Shown: positions 11,885 to 23,100 of the stretch, piece after piece
How the letters are laid out: every line of letters starts with the position of its first letter
How positions within the stretch are numbered: the stretch's first letter is position 1
Origin: Carallia brachiata
Taxonomy: Eukaryota > Streptophyta > Magnoliopsida > Malpighiales > Rhizophoraceae
Direction of reading: 5' to 3'
DNA: 64,000 nt
NCBI GenBank assembly: GCA_021464245.1
Contig: JADCRB010000001.1
Coordinates: 4,225,186 to 4,289,185, forward strand
Program-made: the position numbers and the translations under genes
The notes under the pieces: model-generated
Told to the model about the DNA's origin: nothing
Seen by the model: the letters and a program-made list of their open reading frames with translations, nothing else
Database searches by the model: none

Positions 11885-12520
11885 AACAAATCCAGACTCC
11901 TACCTCGCAGGAGTATAAAAGGCGAACAGCTTCAACAACTGAAGCACACTCCTGCCTTGCACGAATATAAAAGGCAACAACATAGTTCAACATTCCTGCC
12001 TCGCATGAGTATAAAAGGCAATCAACTGAAACACACTCTTGTCTCGCATGAGTATAAAAAGCGTACAATTCAACACTCCTGTCTCGCACGAGTATAAAAG
12101 GCACAATACGATTCAACACTCCTGCCTCGCACGAGTATAAAAGGCAATAACACAGTTCAACATTCCTGTCTCGCACGAGTATAAAAAGCGAACGACAACA
12201 AACTCATGTTTCACACGAGTATAAAAGGTGATCAATTGAAGCACACTCCTGCCTCGCACGAGTATAAAAGGAGAACAGTTCAGCAAATCAATACTTCTGC
12301 CTCATACAAGTATAAAAGGCGATAGTTCAACACGCACACTCCTGTCTCGCACGAGTATAAAAAGCGAACCACTCTGCAGCAAATCCATGCTCCTGCCTCG
12401 CACGAGTATTAAAAGCGAACAATCATAGCATACTCCTAACCCGCACAAGTATAAAAGGCAAGACAACAACAACCACCCAAAATCCAGACCAAAACTCCGG
12501 GCCCGCATGAGTATAAACTG
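11885..12520. repeat. Tandem array of about 14 units containing CCTCGCACGAGTATAAAAGG
   Basis: About 14 units, 40-60 bp apart, share the core CTCCTGCCTCGCACGAGTAT followed by AAAAGGC, then a variable AAC/CAACA-rich spacer. Unit starts are near 11903, 11950, 11992, 12038, 12077, 12118, 12162, 12204, 12245, 12291, 12340, 12389, 12432 and 12495. Each core includes CGCACGAG-type sequence and a TATAAAAG-like box. The minus-strand open frames across it are repetitive by-products. It lies directly upstream of the right LTR purine tract. Confidence 0.88.
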
Positions 12521-12598
12521 TGAACGGTCGAAAACGTTTAAACTAGACTTCAACACTTGGTTCAAATCGCTCCTCAAAGTTCCGTCTCACCAAGTCTT

Positions 12599-12610
12599 GA
12601 AATGGGGGCA
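12599..12610 (+). other. Polypurine tract of the LARD-like element
   Basis: GAAATGGGGGCA ends two bases before the TGTA start of the right LTR, the expected plus-strand primer position. It has one internal T. Confidence 0.65.
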
Positions 12611-12612
12611 TT

Positions 12613-13509
12613 TGTAAACACACAAAAAATTCAAAAAAAAAAAAAAATCTTGTGTGAATTGGTTAGCTAACAATCATGTGCATGGTTGACAATCATGTGT
12701 ATGATTGGTGGACACATAACGGAGTTGGTGCCATACAAGATTTGGTGGCTTTTGGTTGGTACATGCATGATTTTATTTGGTGGATGCATGCATTTGGTTG
12801 GTATATCCATGCTTCCATGTGGTTGGTGTATGCATCGGGTTGGTGCATGCATGTTGTTTAGATTAAGTGAGAAAAATTAAATGGCATGCATGTTGTTTGG
12901 GTTAGATGGCATGCATTGCTCAGGTTAAGTGATAACAATCTTTGGCCTTTAAATAAATCATGAAAGAGCCTTGCAAAAACATCACAAGGAAAAATAAATC
13001 ATCCACTTCTAAAGTTTTGCTTTCTCCCTCATTCTTTCTCTCTAAATATTTTGGGTGTATGCTCTCTATCTGCCACTGAGTTGGATTTACTAAATTAAAA
13101 ACCCAAGATATTAAATACCTGAGTGAGATTAAACATCCTATGGCCCTTACCGGAGTCCATTCTCTAGCTGTCACTGAGTTTGATTCGCTAGATTAAAAAC
13201 TCAAGATATTAAATACCTAAATGAGATCAAACATCCTACAGCCCTTACCGGAGTCTATTCAGTCCGAGTGGGATCAAGCCTTCCTACAACTCTCACCGGG
13301 GTCTCATTAGTCCACCTGAGATCAAGTCTCGACCCTCAATGGAATTAATTCTTTTCAGTTCAAGAATAAACTGTGGAATTACACAAGAAACATTAATTGG
13401 AGGATTAAACAGAGATTGGCCCCGAATAAATTTTAAATTTTTGTTGTAATTTGTATCTGTGTTTTCGAGTTTAATTGTTACATACTCGAAACCTAGAGTC
13501 CATTTTACA
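12613..13509 (+). repeat. 3' LTR of the LARD-like element
   Basis: 897 bp, TGTA...TACA, homologous to 8769-9685 along its length. It contains a private direct duplication of about 97 bp: the block from CTGCCACTGAGTTGG to CGGAGTCCATTC near 13068-13162 is repeated in diverged form near 13165-13259. The 48-bp-class repeats of the left LTR are fewer here. Confidence 0.88.
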
Positions 13510-13702
13510 CTTGGGTTATTGAAAAGTTGATGTTTTAGGTCAATAAATAATTCTCATGTAGAAAAACTTACCACGACAATAATCATAAAAATAACTCATC
13601 TTTATTATAAATTGTAGCATCAACGGTTGAATCACAATGAGTAATAAGAAAAAGAAAAAAAACTAATATTTTATTACTGTATAAATATTTAATATTGCGT
13701 TT

Positions 13703-13719
13703 TTTTTTATTTTGGGTAC
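13703..13719. mobile_element. Short T-rich insertion flanked by an 18-bp direct repeat
   Basis: ATATTTAATATTG(C/T)GTTT occurs at 13685-13702 and 13720-13737 (one mismatch) on either side of a 17-bp T-rich segment ending GGGTAC. This resembles an extremely 5'-truncated retroposition event, with the poly(A) tail seen as poly(T) here. Replication slippage is an alternative. Confidence 0.45.
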
Positions 13720-13941
13720 ATATTTAATATTGTGTTTCATGATTAGCCATGAAACACTAAAATAACAAAATAATAATTTTAAAGTATAAGCATATATAAC
13801 ATTTTTTTTTTTTTTTGACATGAAATGGAGCTTTTCATTAAAGAACGCAACCTAAAAATAACATCCGTACTAGTTCACTGAAAGGGTTGGACATTCAATT
13901 CAAAAAACAAAAAACAGGAACCCTTTGGACTACCTAATAGC

Positions 13942-14424
13942 CTAATCAACAACTTTGTTGACATTTCTGCTAACAAAAGCAAAAGTACAGTGGGAATTAC
14001 GTGGGCGAGGCCTCATAATATGACGCAGGATCGGTGCTATGTCCCAAGGCCAATCCCTAGGGTGATTTATCATGGCAGAATGAACGATCCTGAAGTCCAT
14101 CTCAATTACAACGGGGGATATTTGTAGTGTGTTCACAAGCTGCACTCCCAGCAGTACTGCTATCGCTTCGGCTTGCAGGGCAGCTCTGGTTCTTCTCGCC
14201 GTGTTCCTACCGTCCACTATATCTCCCCTATCATTCCTACGCACTGTCGCTATGCCAGCCTTGTTGCTGTTGGAATCAAAAGAGGCGTCACAATTAACTT
14301 TGCATAGTCCTCTGCTTGGTGGCACCCATCGAGCATCCTCATCCCCTATACTACGAGAGCTGGCAGGTTGTGGATCCTTCTGTAGGTATTGGCGGTCCTC
14401 AATAGATAAACGGATGCTCTCCAA
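13942..14424 (-). pseudogene. LINE RNase H domain
   Basis: A 160-codon open stretch carries plant LINE RNase H (RVT_3 type). KVNCDASFDS supplies the first catalytic Asp, ALQAEAIAVLLGVQL the catalytic Glu, and VVIEMDFRIV the next Asp. It ends with VSRNVNKVVD and a stop, as is usual at the C-terminus of this LINE group. It is in frame with nothing upstream because of decay. The role in the parent element is removal of template RNA during target-primed reverse transcription. Confidence 0.85.
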
Positions 14425-14661
14425 AGTATCCCGTGGGTCTGGTCTCTTTTGCTAAAAAATAAACTCATTTCTTGCTCTCCAAATCTGCCAACAAAAAGTA
14501 GCCACAATGGGGATTTGTTACCCAGCGCAGGTCGCGCCAACGAAATAAAAAATGGGGATTTGTCGGTGCTGGCCTCTGGCTTGGAAAGAGTTGGTAACAT
14601 CTTGCCACCACTGTCCGAAGGAGGGAAAACCCTGTTGTCTTGCATCATAGCCAGGATGACC

Positions 14662-15237
14662 TCAAAGCCACGTAGCACGAGTGTGCAAGCAGAAAAAAAT
14701 CAGATTCTTTATATATTCTATCTGACTTCCACACAGGGAGCATTCGGCACTCTCGAGCACTCCTCTCCGGCATAAGCTTTCTTGCGTTGGGAGACTATTA
14801 TTCATGGCCCTCCACATAAAAAGTCTAACCTTTGGAGGACATTTAAGTTGCCACGAAGCCCTCCGAGTCCTAGGTTGAATCCTATTAGAATGGCCTGCTT
14901 GCATAGCACGCCTCCTTTCCATCAGCAGATGGTAGCCTGATCTGACTATGTAAATGCCTCTGGAATCAAAATGCCATATTATAGAATCTTCCCCACTTTC
15001 AGAACTCAAAGGGATGTTAAGAATGGCTTTGATTTCTTCTGGATGGAATAGAGCATTAAGCTTGGACACATCCCATTGCCCTTTGTGAGTATCAATAAGA
15101 TCCTTCACCATATACCTAGTCGGTGTCAGCGGTCTTTCCGAAAACACTTTGAAATTGGGCAAGTCTGAGATCCACGGGTCGCCCCATATTTTAACGGACT
15201 TGCCATCCCCAATCATCCATCTAGCTCCCTGAGTCAA
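14662..15237 (-). pseudogene. LINE zf-RVT region
   Basis: A 191-codon open stretch begins with a typical WMIGDGKSVKIWGDPWI segment. It ends with a zf-RVT signature: WQLKCPPKVRLFMWRAMNNS, then CRRGVLESAECSLCG and a final C-x-H-x(n)-W (FFCLHTRATWL). This region links reverse transcriptase and RNase H in plant L1-like elements. It is separated from its neighbours by stops and frameshifts. Confidence 0.85.
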
Positions 15238-15585
15238 TAATTCCCTCCCTTGTAGTAGGCTTCTCTGGCTTCAAGAGGCTTGTTAGGTTGACAGACCATT
15301 AGGAAAGAAGATGCGGAAGAGTACCTGCCTCTCAATACCTGAACCCATAGTTTAGAGGGTTCTTGTGTCAACCTTCATGCTTGCTTAGCTAGCAACGCCA
15401 TATTAAAGCTGGATAGGTCTCTAAAACCGATCCTTCCCTCCCCAATAGATTTCGTCAAAATATGCCAGCTTGCCCACGAAATTCTGTACTCTTTGTCCCA
15501 CTGGCCCCACCAGAATCTTGAAAGCATGGAGTTGATCTTCGAGCATATTTCTTCAGGGAACTTTAATATGGACATAGCATACACC

Positions 15586-15817
15586 CACTAGCGGACGCAC
15601 ATTGTAAGGAGGGTGGCCAAATGCCCACCTTGAAAGAAAAAGTATAAATATAGTTTAGTATTACTTTAATTTTTTGTTCCCGTTGAAATTATAGTTTTGT
15701 TCTCACTGAAATTATCTAATTGTTATATTTTTTATTTTGTTATCTTTATTTTTTTTTTACATATGTATGTATATAAATTTTTGTCCTACCTGATAAAAAT
15801 TTATAAATCCGTCACTA
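15586..15817. mobile_element. hAT-like MITE nested inside the LINE
   Basis: A 232-bp AT-rich insertion starts CACTAGCGGACG and, on the minus strand, TAGTGACGGATT. CATACACC stands directly outside both ends (15578-15585 and 15818-15825), an 8-bp target duplication typical of hAT elements. Removing the insert and one duplication restores the LINE frame across TPVYAMSILKFP. That confirms the boundaries and shows that the MITE arrived after the LINE. Confidence 0.8.
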
Positions 15818-15987
15818 CATACACCGGTGTAGCAGTAGCAACCGACTTAATGAGCACTCCGCGTCCAGCTTGAGAGAGCAAGCGCATTTTCCATGACTTT
15901 CACTTTGGTTGCACTTGATTGATGAGAAATTGCATAGTCTTCGATCGAGACCGAGCTAACTTGATTAGGACACCAAGGTATCTTTTA

Positions 15988-17412
15988 TTATCTTGCGTGA
16001 GGGGTATTGGAGCTGAACTCAACCCCTGACTTTGCATGGTTCACGGCCTGACCCGGCGATGCACAGTAGAGCTCCAAAATACGAACCAGCTCTCTGGCTT
16101 CTTGTGGTGTCGCTTGTGCAAGAAGTAGTGTGTCATCAGTAAATAAGACGTGTGCTAGCACCGGGCAGTGTAAGTCGATCTTAAACCCCCGAAGAGCTTT
16201 ACTTTGAATAGCACTAGACATCATTCTAGAGAAAACATCCGATATGCAAAGATATAAATATGCAGAGATGGGGTCTCCCTGTCGAAATCCTAGTGTCGGC
16301 TTGAAAGGAGGCATCGGATCACCATTGATAATAACCTGGTAGGATATTGTAGACACACAATGCATCACCTAATGAACCCATTTAGTAGAGAAACCTAGTC
16401 GAAGGAGGACTTGTTCCAAGAAAGGACATTCTACACCATCATAGGCCTTTTGCATATCTAGCTTCACTGCCATGTAATTTCCGCCCATCCGCCTCCGTCT
16501 CAGGGAATAGAAAGCCTCTTGAGCAATAAGGATGTTATCTTGAATTGCTCTTCGGGGGACAAATGTGTTCTGCGTGGGGGAGATAAAAGAATCCAACAAA
16601 GGTTTCAAGCAATTAGCCAAGATTTTAGAGACAATCTTATAAGTAAAGTTACATAGACTAATAGGCCTGAAGTTGAATATGTGCACTGGATTAGGGGACT
16701 TCGGTATAAGGACAATGAAGCTTCTGTTGAGGTTTTCGGGTAACACCACTGTGAAGAAAGCTTTGGCCACTGTGATCACACCTCTGCCAACAATTTCCCA
16801 ATATTTCTGGAAGAAAAGCTTCGATAGGTCATCCAGGCCTGGTGCTTTCGACGCTTCTAGTTGGAAAGCAGCTTGTTTGATCTCATCATCCTCTACTTCA
16901 GCTTCTAATGGCCATTCATTAGAGATGACTCCAGGGATATGCCTCAATACATCCTCTGAAAGGTTTGGATTTCCTGTCGTGTGCAGCTGCTGAAAAAAGG
17001 AATTGATGTGGTCTCTTAACTCCTTCTCATCTTCTAACCAATTGCCTTCTTTATCCCCCAGTATAACTATAAGGTTCCTTTGGCGCCTGTTTGATGCACA
17101 CTGATGGAAAAAGAATGTATTTCGATCCCCAGCTTGCAACTGTGAAATCCGAGATCTTTGTTGCCAAAATATCTCTTCTGACTCCCAGGCCTTGTCAATT
17201 TCCTTTATGAGTGTCAACTCCTCAACCCGATTCTCTGTCGTCATGGACCTAGACTGAATATCCCTAAGTTGTTTCTGCAAATGATGAATCTGTAACCTGG
17301 AGTTGGGAATACTCTCCTTGGCCCATCTTTGGAGCGACGCCTGGAAATTAAGAACCCTTTCTTCCCAGGTAAGGTTATTCTGATCCTGACGGCCTAACCT
17401 CCACGCATCCAT
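15988..17412 (-). pseudogene. LINE reverse transcriptase domain
   Basis: Two abutting open stretches (17412-16369, 347 codons; 16368-15988, 126 codons) are separated by one in-frame stop (WVH*VMHC). They hold most of the reverse transcriptase: FRPISLCNFTYKIVSKILA, the KLDMQKAYDGVEC motif with its catalytic Asp, GFRQGDPISAYLY, and FTDDTLLL in place of the usual F/YADD box. The N-terminal part (MDAWRLGRQ...) is the linker after the endonuclease, which is absent. The enzyme would copy LINE RNA at nicked target DNA. As it stands it is inactivated by stops. Confidence 0.88.
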
Positions 17413-18000
17413 AGTGACTTGTGCACAACCGGGATTAGATGTCCATCGTTCCTCGAATCTGAATAATCGGAATCCGAATAATCAGCTGCAAATATAACAA
17501 TTGTTGGGTCCTCGTATTGGTTCTCTATGCTTCTACCGTTCTATATTTGTTAGTTCCTTTGCTAAAGAGCATAAATAATCATGCAGGCTGAGCATACTAG
17601 ATTTCATAATATTAAAATGAGGACTACATGCAAGTTAAAAATTTAAATTAATTAAATTTTTGAATTAATATGAAATACTATTTAAGGATATTGTCTAAAC
17701 AAATACCTAAAAAGGTATTGGCAACACAATGAATGAAAAAAAACAAAAAGGAACAAAAACTTATATTTTAGTGCTGCTTAAATATTTATAAAGAGAATAA
17801 ATTAAAAATATAAGCATATAATAGTTGTTGGGTTCTCCTAGTGGTCCTCCGCGCGTCATACCGATCTATTTTGTTATTTTCTTTGCGAAAGAGCATAAAT
17901 AATCATGCAGGCTGAGCTTACTAGATTTCATAGTATTAAAATGGGGACTAGATGCATGTTAAAAATTTAAATTCGTTAAACTTTTGGAAATTTCCACATT

Positions 18001-19254
18001 ATATAATATCAAATTCTTTTACGTTTTATGTTTTTTATTTTACGAAAAATTTCTTATGATGATCAATTCACTATATAGAATTCAACTTGATTAAAGTCTT
18101 TTTTTTTTTTTTATGAATTGTTGTCAGTGATTGAAACTGAAATTGAGTAGTAGATTGTATCCGAGTTGTTTGCTATAACTGTTACATTAATTAATATGAA
18201 CATGAGTAAATAATCTTAAAATTAAAGAAAAATTGCTCTGATTAATATGCGAACCTTCTAATAATCCTGAAACTAAAAAACTCTGCCGCGCAAATTTTGT
18301 CCCTAAGAATCCTTGAGAATCATTAAGTTTTCTCAGTTTTGATAATAAAAATATACATATAGTGTGGAATATAACTCAAACATATACTGAAGATTAATTT
18401 GGGAGATATATGACATGTTTTTATAATTTTGGTAGAGAGAAAACAAGTAATTTTAGCCAATTTCCATTAATAAATTTCACAAAATTTTGACCGGGAGGGT
18501 AAATTTCCAAAATTATAAAATACAAGCAGGTTTATTATTTAAATTGAAACTACAAAAGATTAAAATACAAAATAAGCAAAGTATTGGGGGTTTAATGCAT
18601 TTAACCTATATTTTAAATTGAAATGAATATGTAAGGTGGCTGATATGTGTTTAGAATTTGAATAAACCTTTTAAATGTTGCTTTTGTGATACAATAGAAT
18701 TTTCTAAATTTTATAATGATTTAAAAGGGCATGAAAATGAAACAAATATTTCATTAATATTTAAATTCTGTAAGGATAGTTTTTTCATGAGAATAGAAGC
18801 ATTATTAAAAGGTTACAAATTTGAAAGTACTACTTTTTATAATAAAATATAAATATAAATAACTACATTTTAGTACATTATAAATGACAAGTATATAAGA
18901 AAGTTTAATTCTAACTAATTATTATATTTCCGACCAAACAGAAAAATTGACAAACTTATACTCCACGGACCAAGATTCTTAGATTTGCCACTGCTCGGCT
19001 CGTTTGCGATTCACTTCTATAATTCCATTTCAATTTTAGGGGAGAAGTTGTGGCTAGACGCTCAGACCACCAACCACAACCGCGGTTCGAAGTCCCAACT
19101 AACTAATTTCGGTTCAATAAATTGCTTTCATCGTTTATTTTTTATTTTATTTTATTTTTATTTTTCCAGAATACAATGTGAAAAATGAAGCAATTTTCTT
19201 GTGGCAGCTTGGGCCAGGCTCATATGATGAGACGACAAAATTGCACAGAAAAAA
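18001..19254. other. AT-rich intergenic DNA, no gene seen
   Basis: Contains poly(T) at 18100-18115 and a mixed-composition block at about 18960-19130. The 64-codon frame starting near 18658 lacks any recognisable domain. No terminal repeats were found. Confidence 0.45.
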
Positions 19255-19850
19255 TAAGATATAAAAACTTCATATTAGAAAAGAAAAAAAAGAGTAAAAT
19301 TAATATATAAATATAATTAGAAAATTCATAGTTTAAGTTTTAAAACTTTAAGTAAAATATAGTATTTAAAAACTTATTTAATATGACTTATTTCTTTCTT
19401 CTTATGATCAATTTAAGTTTGGATCAATATTTCCATAAATCTTTATATAGTATCAAACTTCAAATTTTACAGCCTCTTACATTCAATGGTAAATTAAAAT
19501 TAACCTAAGTGAACTGAATTCAAGTCAAGTGAATTGAATTCAAGTTGGGTGAATTAAATTTTTGTTATTTATTCACACTTCCAGTCAAAGTAAACTGAAC
19601 CCAATCCAAGTAATTCAAACTTTTGAATGAGGAGACATGTTACAGTATAAGATATAAAAAAAAGAAAGAAAGAATAAAATCAACATATATTTATAATTAG
19701 AAGACCTATAATTTAAGTTTTAAAATTTAAGATATTGTGCCTAAAACCCTATATAATGTTACTTGCATCTTCCCTCTTGTGATTCATTTTAAATTACTGG
19801 CCTACACGTCCACAAATCTTTACAAGTAGCAAACTTTCCAGCCCTTCAAA
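19255..19850. repeat. Diverged direct repeat pair 3' of the TCP11-like gene
   Basis: Blocks at about 19258-19490 and 19648-19850 share order and wording: GATATAAAAA, AATATATAAATATAATTAGAA against ACATATATTTATAATTAGAA, TTTAAGTTTTAAAA, then TTCTTATGATC/CTCTTGTGATTC and ATAAATCTTTA/CAAATCTTTACA...TAGTATCAAACTT/GTAGCAAACTTT. The period is about 390 bp. The origin is unknown; it may be a decayed element or a tandem duplication downstream of the gene. Confidence 0.55.
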
Positions 19851-20068
19851 CCATCCCAAGAGATGGCAAGAGTTTTGACATGCAGCAGGAAAAAGGACCC
19901 ATGCCATGCAAAAGTACATCCGGATTCCGAAAGCATTCACGGAAACAGTCCCATGTAATGATCTAACAGCTTATTAAGAGATTAATTTAGTCCAATCATT
20001 ATTCACAATCTCCTTACACTTCACACTAAAGTATATCAACAAATACTTCTTCACAGCCACCGTTATTA

Positions 20069-20074
20069 TTTATT
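20069..20074 (-). terminator. Candidate polyadenylation signal for the TCP11-like gene
   Basis: AATAAA on the minus strand, about 105 bases past the stop codon. The surrounding A/T-rich sequence is compatible with a plant near-upstream element. Alternatives nearby cannot be excluded. Confidence 0.3.
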
Positions 20075-20177
20075 ATTTCATCTACAGACCACCACCTTGG
20101 CGTAACACCAGCAGCGCGCTACCCATGTACGAGTGGGTATTACTTGCCTTCACTGGACTTAGCGTACACAAATCCAT

Positions 20178-23100
20178 TTACATGTTCTCAATCAAATTTA
20201 CATACCATGGCCCATGAACGCCAACAGACACTGTGGCCACCACTATCAATACTTCAGCAGCCTGCACTACTCTTTCAGTGAGTATGAAGGCTCCAATCTG
20301 TCGGAGTGCCATTTCAGCTAGTTTTCTGCCCTGGGGACCACTGCCCCCCAGGACAACTCCTCTGGCAGCCAAATAGACAGCACGAGAGACCTTCTCAAAA
20401 ATCGGATCCCCGGCCTGCAAACTCTTTGCTAACATCCGACCCATGACTAATTTCCTCGATTGAAGCTTCTCAGTACCTGCAACCTCAGTATCGTGTGAGA
20501 ACCCACTTATTACATCTACAATTTCCTCAATACCCACATCATCAACATAGTCTAAGATTTGCAACAGTTGCTTGGTGCACTTTGAAACAATATCTTCCAT
20601 GTCTCCACTGCTGGCTATAACTTGTTCCATCAGGAGTGCCTGCCGGCAAACAAGAATGCTGCATATATAACAAAATCTCAGATCGATTAAAAACCCACTT
20701 GCACAACAAAATCTCCCGCATCCAGGTAAATAAAGAAAATTAACAGGCAAAATCATTGAGTTGGGCAGGCTATCTGCACCAAAAGAACACGAGATGATTT
20801 ATAAACGCAGAATATGTGCATCATATGAAGGATCACTTGCCTGGTAGAAACTACAATGATTTTTTGAATCTGAGCCTGCACAGCCCTCAATCGATGCAGG
20901 TTAATCAACAGGGTCTCAGGCAAGGATTCTGGTGTCAAACCAGTAACTGCATTTACTAACTGCAGCAATCCAAGCCTCACAAACAAATCAAGTTTTTCAC
21001 CTTGGCATCCAGGTTCTGATTGTTGACTACCTGATCAAAGACGGAAAAAGTTTCAGGACATGGAACAAAATTTATATGTACATGGCAAACAAGCTTTTAA
21101 CAGAACATAATGTCTGTGATAAGGTAGAAATATAGAAACCATAAAACTAGAGATTGAGAAGAAATCCAAGTTCACACCTGTTGTGTTTAAAGCAGCTGAA
21201 GCAGTCATTCTGCTTCCATTTACTTTGACAGGAAAGCTTCCACCAGTTCTAAGGGTCATGGAAGGAAGAAACACCTGTGATGAACTTGCAGAACTCATCA
21301 AAGCTGAGAGAGAGTTGCTATATTCCTCCCACTCCTGATCTTTGCAATTCCTCACTGATGAAAGCCATTTCCTTGTTAACGGCAAAGAGGCATGGGCATG
21401 TGCATCAGATCCATAGCGGTTGGCAAATGATTTCTTCAAATAATCCAATCCAGCATGTCCTTTCAACAGAGGCTCCATCATTCTTATACGTGCTTTGCTT
21501 ATTTCTTGTCTAAGAGCCTGAGCTATGGGTAAATCATTGAGTTGGCCGCAAAAAGCATACAAAGAATAATAAATGGTAATGAAAAAGAAAGTACTAAGTA
21601 ACTCTCAGGCAAACAGAACTGAAAGGTGCAAGTTTTTATTTGCAAACTACTAATAGATAAGAGAAAATACAAGACAGTAGGCAACTTTCCTTCTGCAATA
21701 TCAATAAAGAGATTTTGCAAAAGCTTGCATTGATATAGAATTTCTTGAGGAAAAACAAATAAAGGAAAAAGGAAAAATGAATACGCACCTGAATCTGCTC
21801 AAGCACAAAGCGCAGACCCTTAACCATTGCAATGGCATGTGAAAATTTCGAATCATCTCTGATTTGACAAGTCTCAGTCAACTCCTTCAATAATTTTTGG
21901 TGTTTGACTTTCAGTTCATCCTCATGGGCTACAGAGGCAAGCTTTTGCAAAGTACCTACAGCAAAATCCATGATCTTCCCCAGGTAACCAACATCCAGGT
22001 TGCCCGACTTCAGCAGCTATTTAGAAGGCCAAACACAGAAATCAGTTTTAAAATTTTCACCACATCATCGAACATTAGGGAGTAGTGCAAGGCTACAACC
22101 TGAGTGAGAATGTCCAGATCAATAGCTTCATCGATCTCTCGTTTCCAACTCTCTGGAGCCATCTCACTTATTTCATCCCTGACCTCTCTCACAAGCTGGA
22201 CAACTCGGTCATAATCAGGTTCCACATCTTTCAGGGATTCCATGACACCATCCCAGAATGCATCCTCCACCGTCTTTCTTATCTTTGCCTACGTACAAGA
22301 AGGTAAACAAACAATTAGCCTCCAAATATTAATCCATTATCTGCAGGTGCATTACTTAATCTGTGCTATTTGACTGCTGGTTACTGGAAAACTATAGACA
22401 TAGAAGGAGAAGAGTGCATTTGACTTCCAACATTTTTTGTCATCCTTCCATAGCATTTTGAAAAAACTACAGAACACATTAATCAACTTAAGAGAGTAAA
22501 AAATCAATGAAGAATTGGATACAGAAAATAATTGTAAAAGAGGAGAAAAAGGCATCTATTTCTAGATAACCAATTAAAGAATAGTAAATATAGTACCTGG
22601 ATGCTGTATTGATCATCGTGGGCAACACCAAGTCTATCAACAAAACTGTGCCGCTCATGGAAGAATTCATTTACAATGCGTTCATTCTCCGTTGTTGACT
22701 TTTCAACAGAGGAACCCAACTGACCAGCTAAGTGGCTGAAGCCACTTCCAGAGAAGCCAGATCCTTTTGGTGAGGAAGTATCATCTTCCCTGAACAAGGA
22801 GCGAACTACACGACTTGGCCTTTCAGCACCCTCTGTCACATTATTTCTATTATCAGAAGTAGCAACAGATGAAGTCCCAGCCAGGGAGATAGGAGTGCTC
22901 GTAGATAGGAAGTTGGTGATTGGTGAGCCTACTGGACTTCCATTTTCCCTAGCTTGGAAGTACTTTGATCGTGTTTCAGATAAAGCACATTCCATGCGTT
23001 CAATCCCAGCATTGCCACTTAGATGATGTACTTTTTCCCTCAAGAGTTTTTGATCTTCCATAACCTGTTTCAACAACCAAAAGAAAAACATAAATAAAAA

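Larger units (their letters stand above)
8769..13509 (+). mobile_element. Complete LARD-like Gypsy retrotransposon without pol
   Basis: Two long direct repeats (8769-9685 and 12613-13509) start TGTA and end TACA. The 5-bp sequence CTTGG lies directly outside both ends (8764-8768 and 13510-13514), a perfect target-site duplication, so both boundaries are firm. A TTGGCACGCCCAGTGGGAC primer-site block follows the left LTR and a purine tract precedes the right LTR. The 2.9-kb interior holds a stop-ridden gag (about 9786-11244), a CAAATC-type simple array and a TATA-bearing tandem array. There is no protease, reverse transcriptase, RNase H or integrase. It must have moved with enzymes from an autonomous relative. 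The LTRs have clearly diverged, so the insertion is not recent. Confidence 0.88.
13802..17491 (-). mobile_element. 5'-truncated plant LINE with RT and RNase H (L1 clade)
   Basis: Read on the minus strand, the element runs from about 17491 to a poly(A) tail (seen as about 15 T residues from 13802). An 8-bp direct repeat ATATAACA flanks it (13794-13801 and 17492-17499), and copy B of the tandem repeat around it shows the empty site. Encoded in order are the tail of the endonuclease region (FRFEERW), reverse transcriptase, zf-RVT and RNase H. The endonuclease domain proper and ORF1 are missing, so this is a 5'-truncated copy. Frames are broken and a 232-bp MITE sits inside it. Confidence 0.88.
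13640..18000. repeat. Two diverged tandem repeats (about 325 bp), the first split by a LINE
   Basis: Copy A is about 13640-13801 plus 17492-17700. Copy B is about 17718-18000. Shared blocks include TATAAGCATATA, GTTGTTGGGT, and the 20-bp AAAGAGCATAAATAATCATG followed by CAGGCTGAGC (near 17566 and 17890, about 325 bp apart). Copy B runs straight from TATAAGCATATA to GTTGTTGGG, whereas copy A has the LINE at that point. Copy B therefore shows the unoccupied site. Confidence 0.75.

Noticed and set aside
11885..12520. CRISPR-like appearance of repeats with variable spacers
   Set aside because: Plant nuclear DNA, imperfect repeats, spacers that resemble one another, inside an LTR element.
11880..12577. 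Minus-strand open frames with repeated LLYSCEAGVLN/FILVRDRSVEL peptides
   Set aside because: They are by-products of the TATA-bearing tandem array. Unit lengths vary and shift frame between units.
14129..14775. Plus-strand open frames opposite the LINE
   Set aside because: They are antisense shadows of the RNase H and linker coding sequence, with no independent signature.
16673..16993. Plus-strand open frame of 106 codons
   Set aside because: Antisense shadow of the LINE reverse transcriptase.
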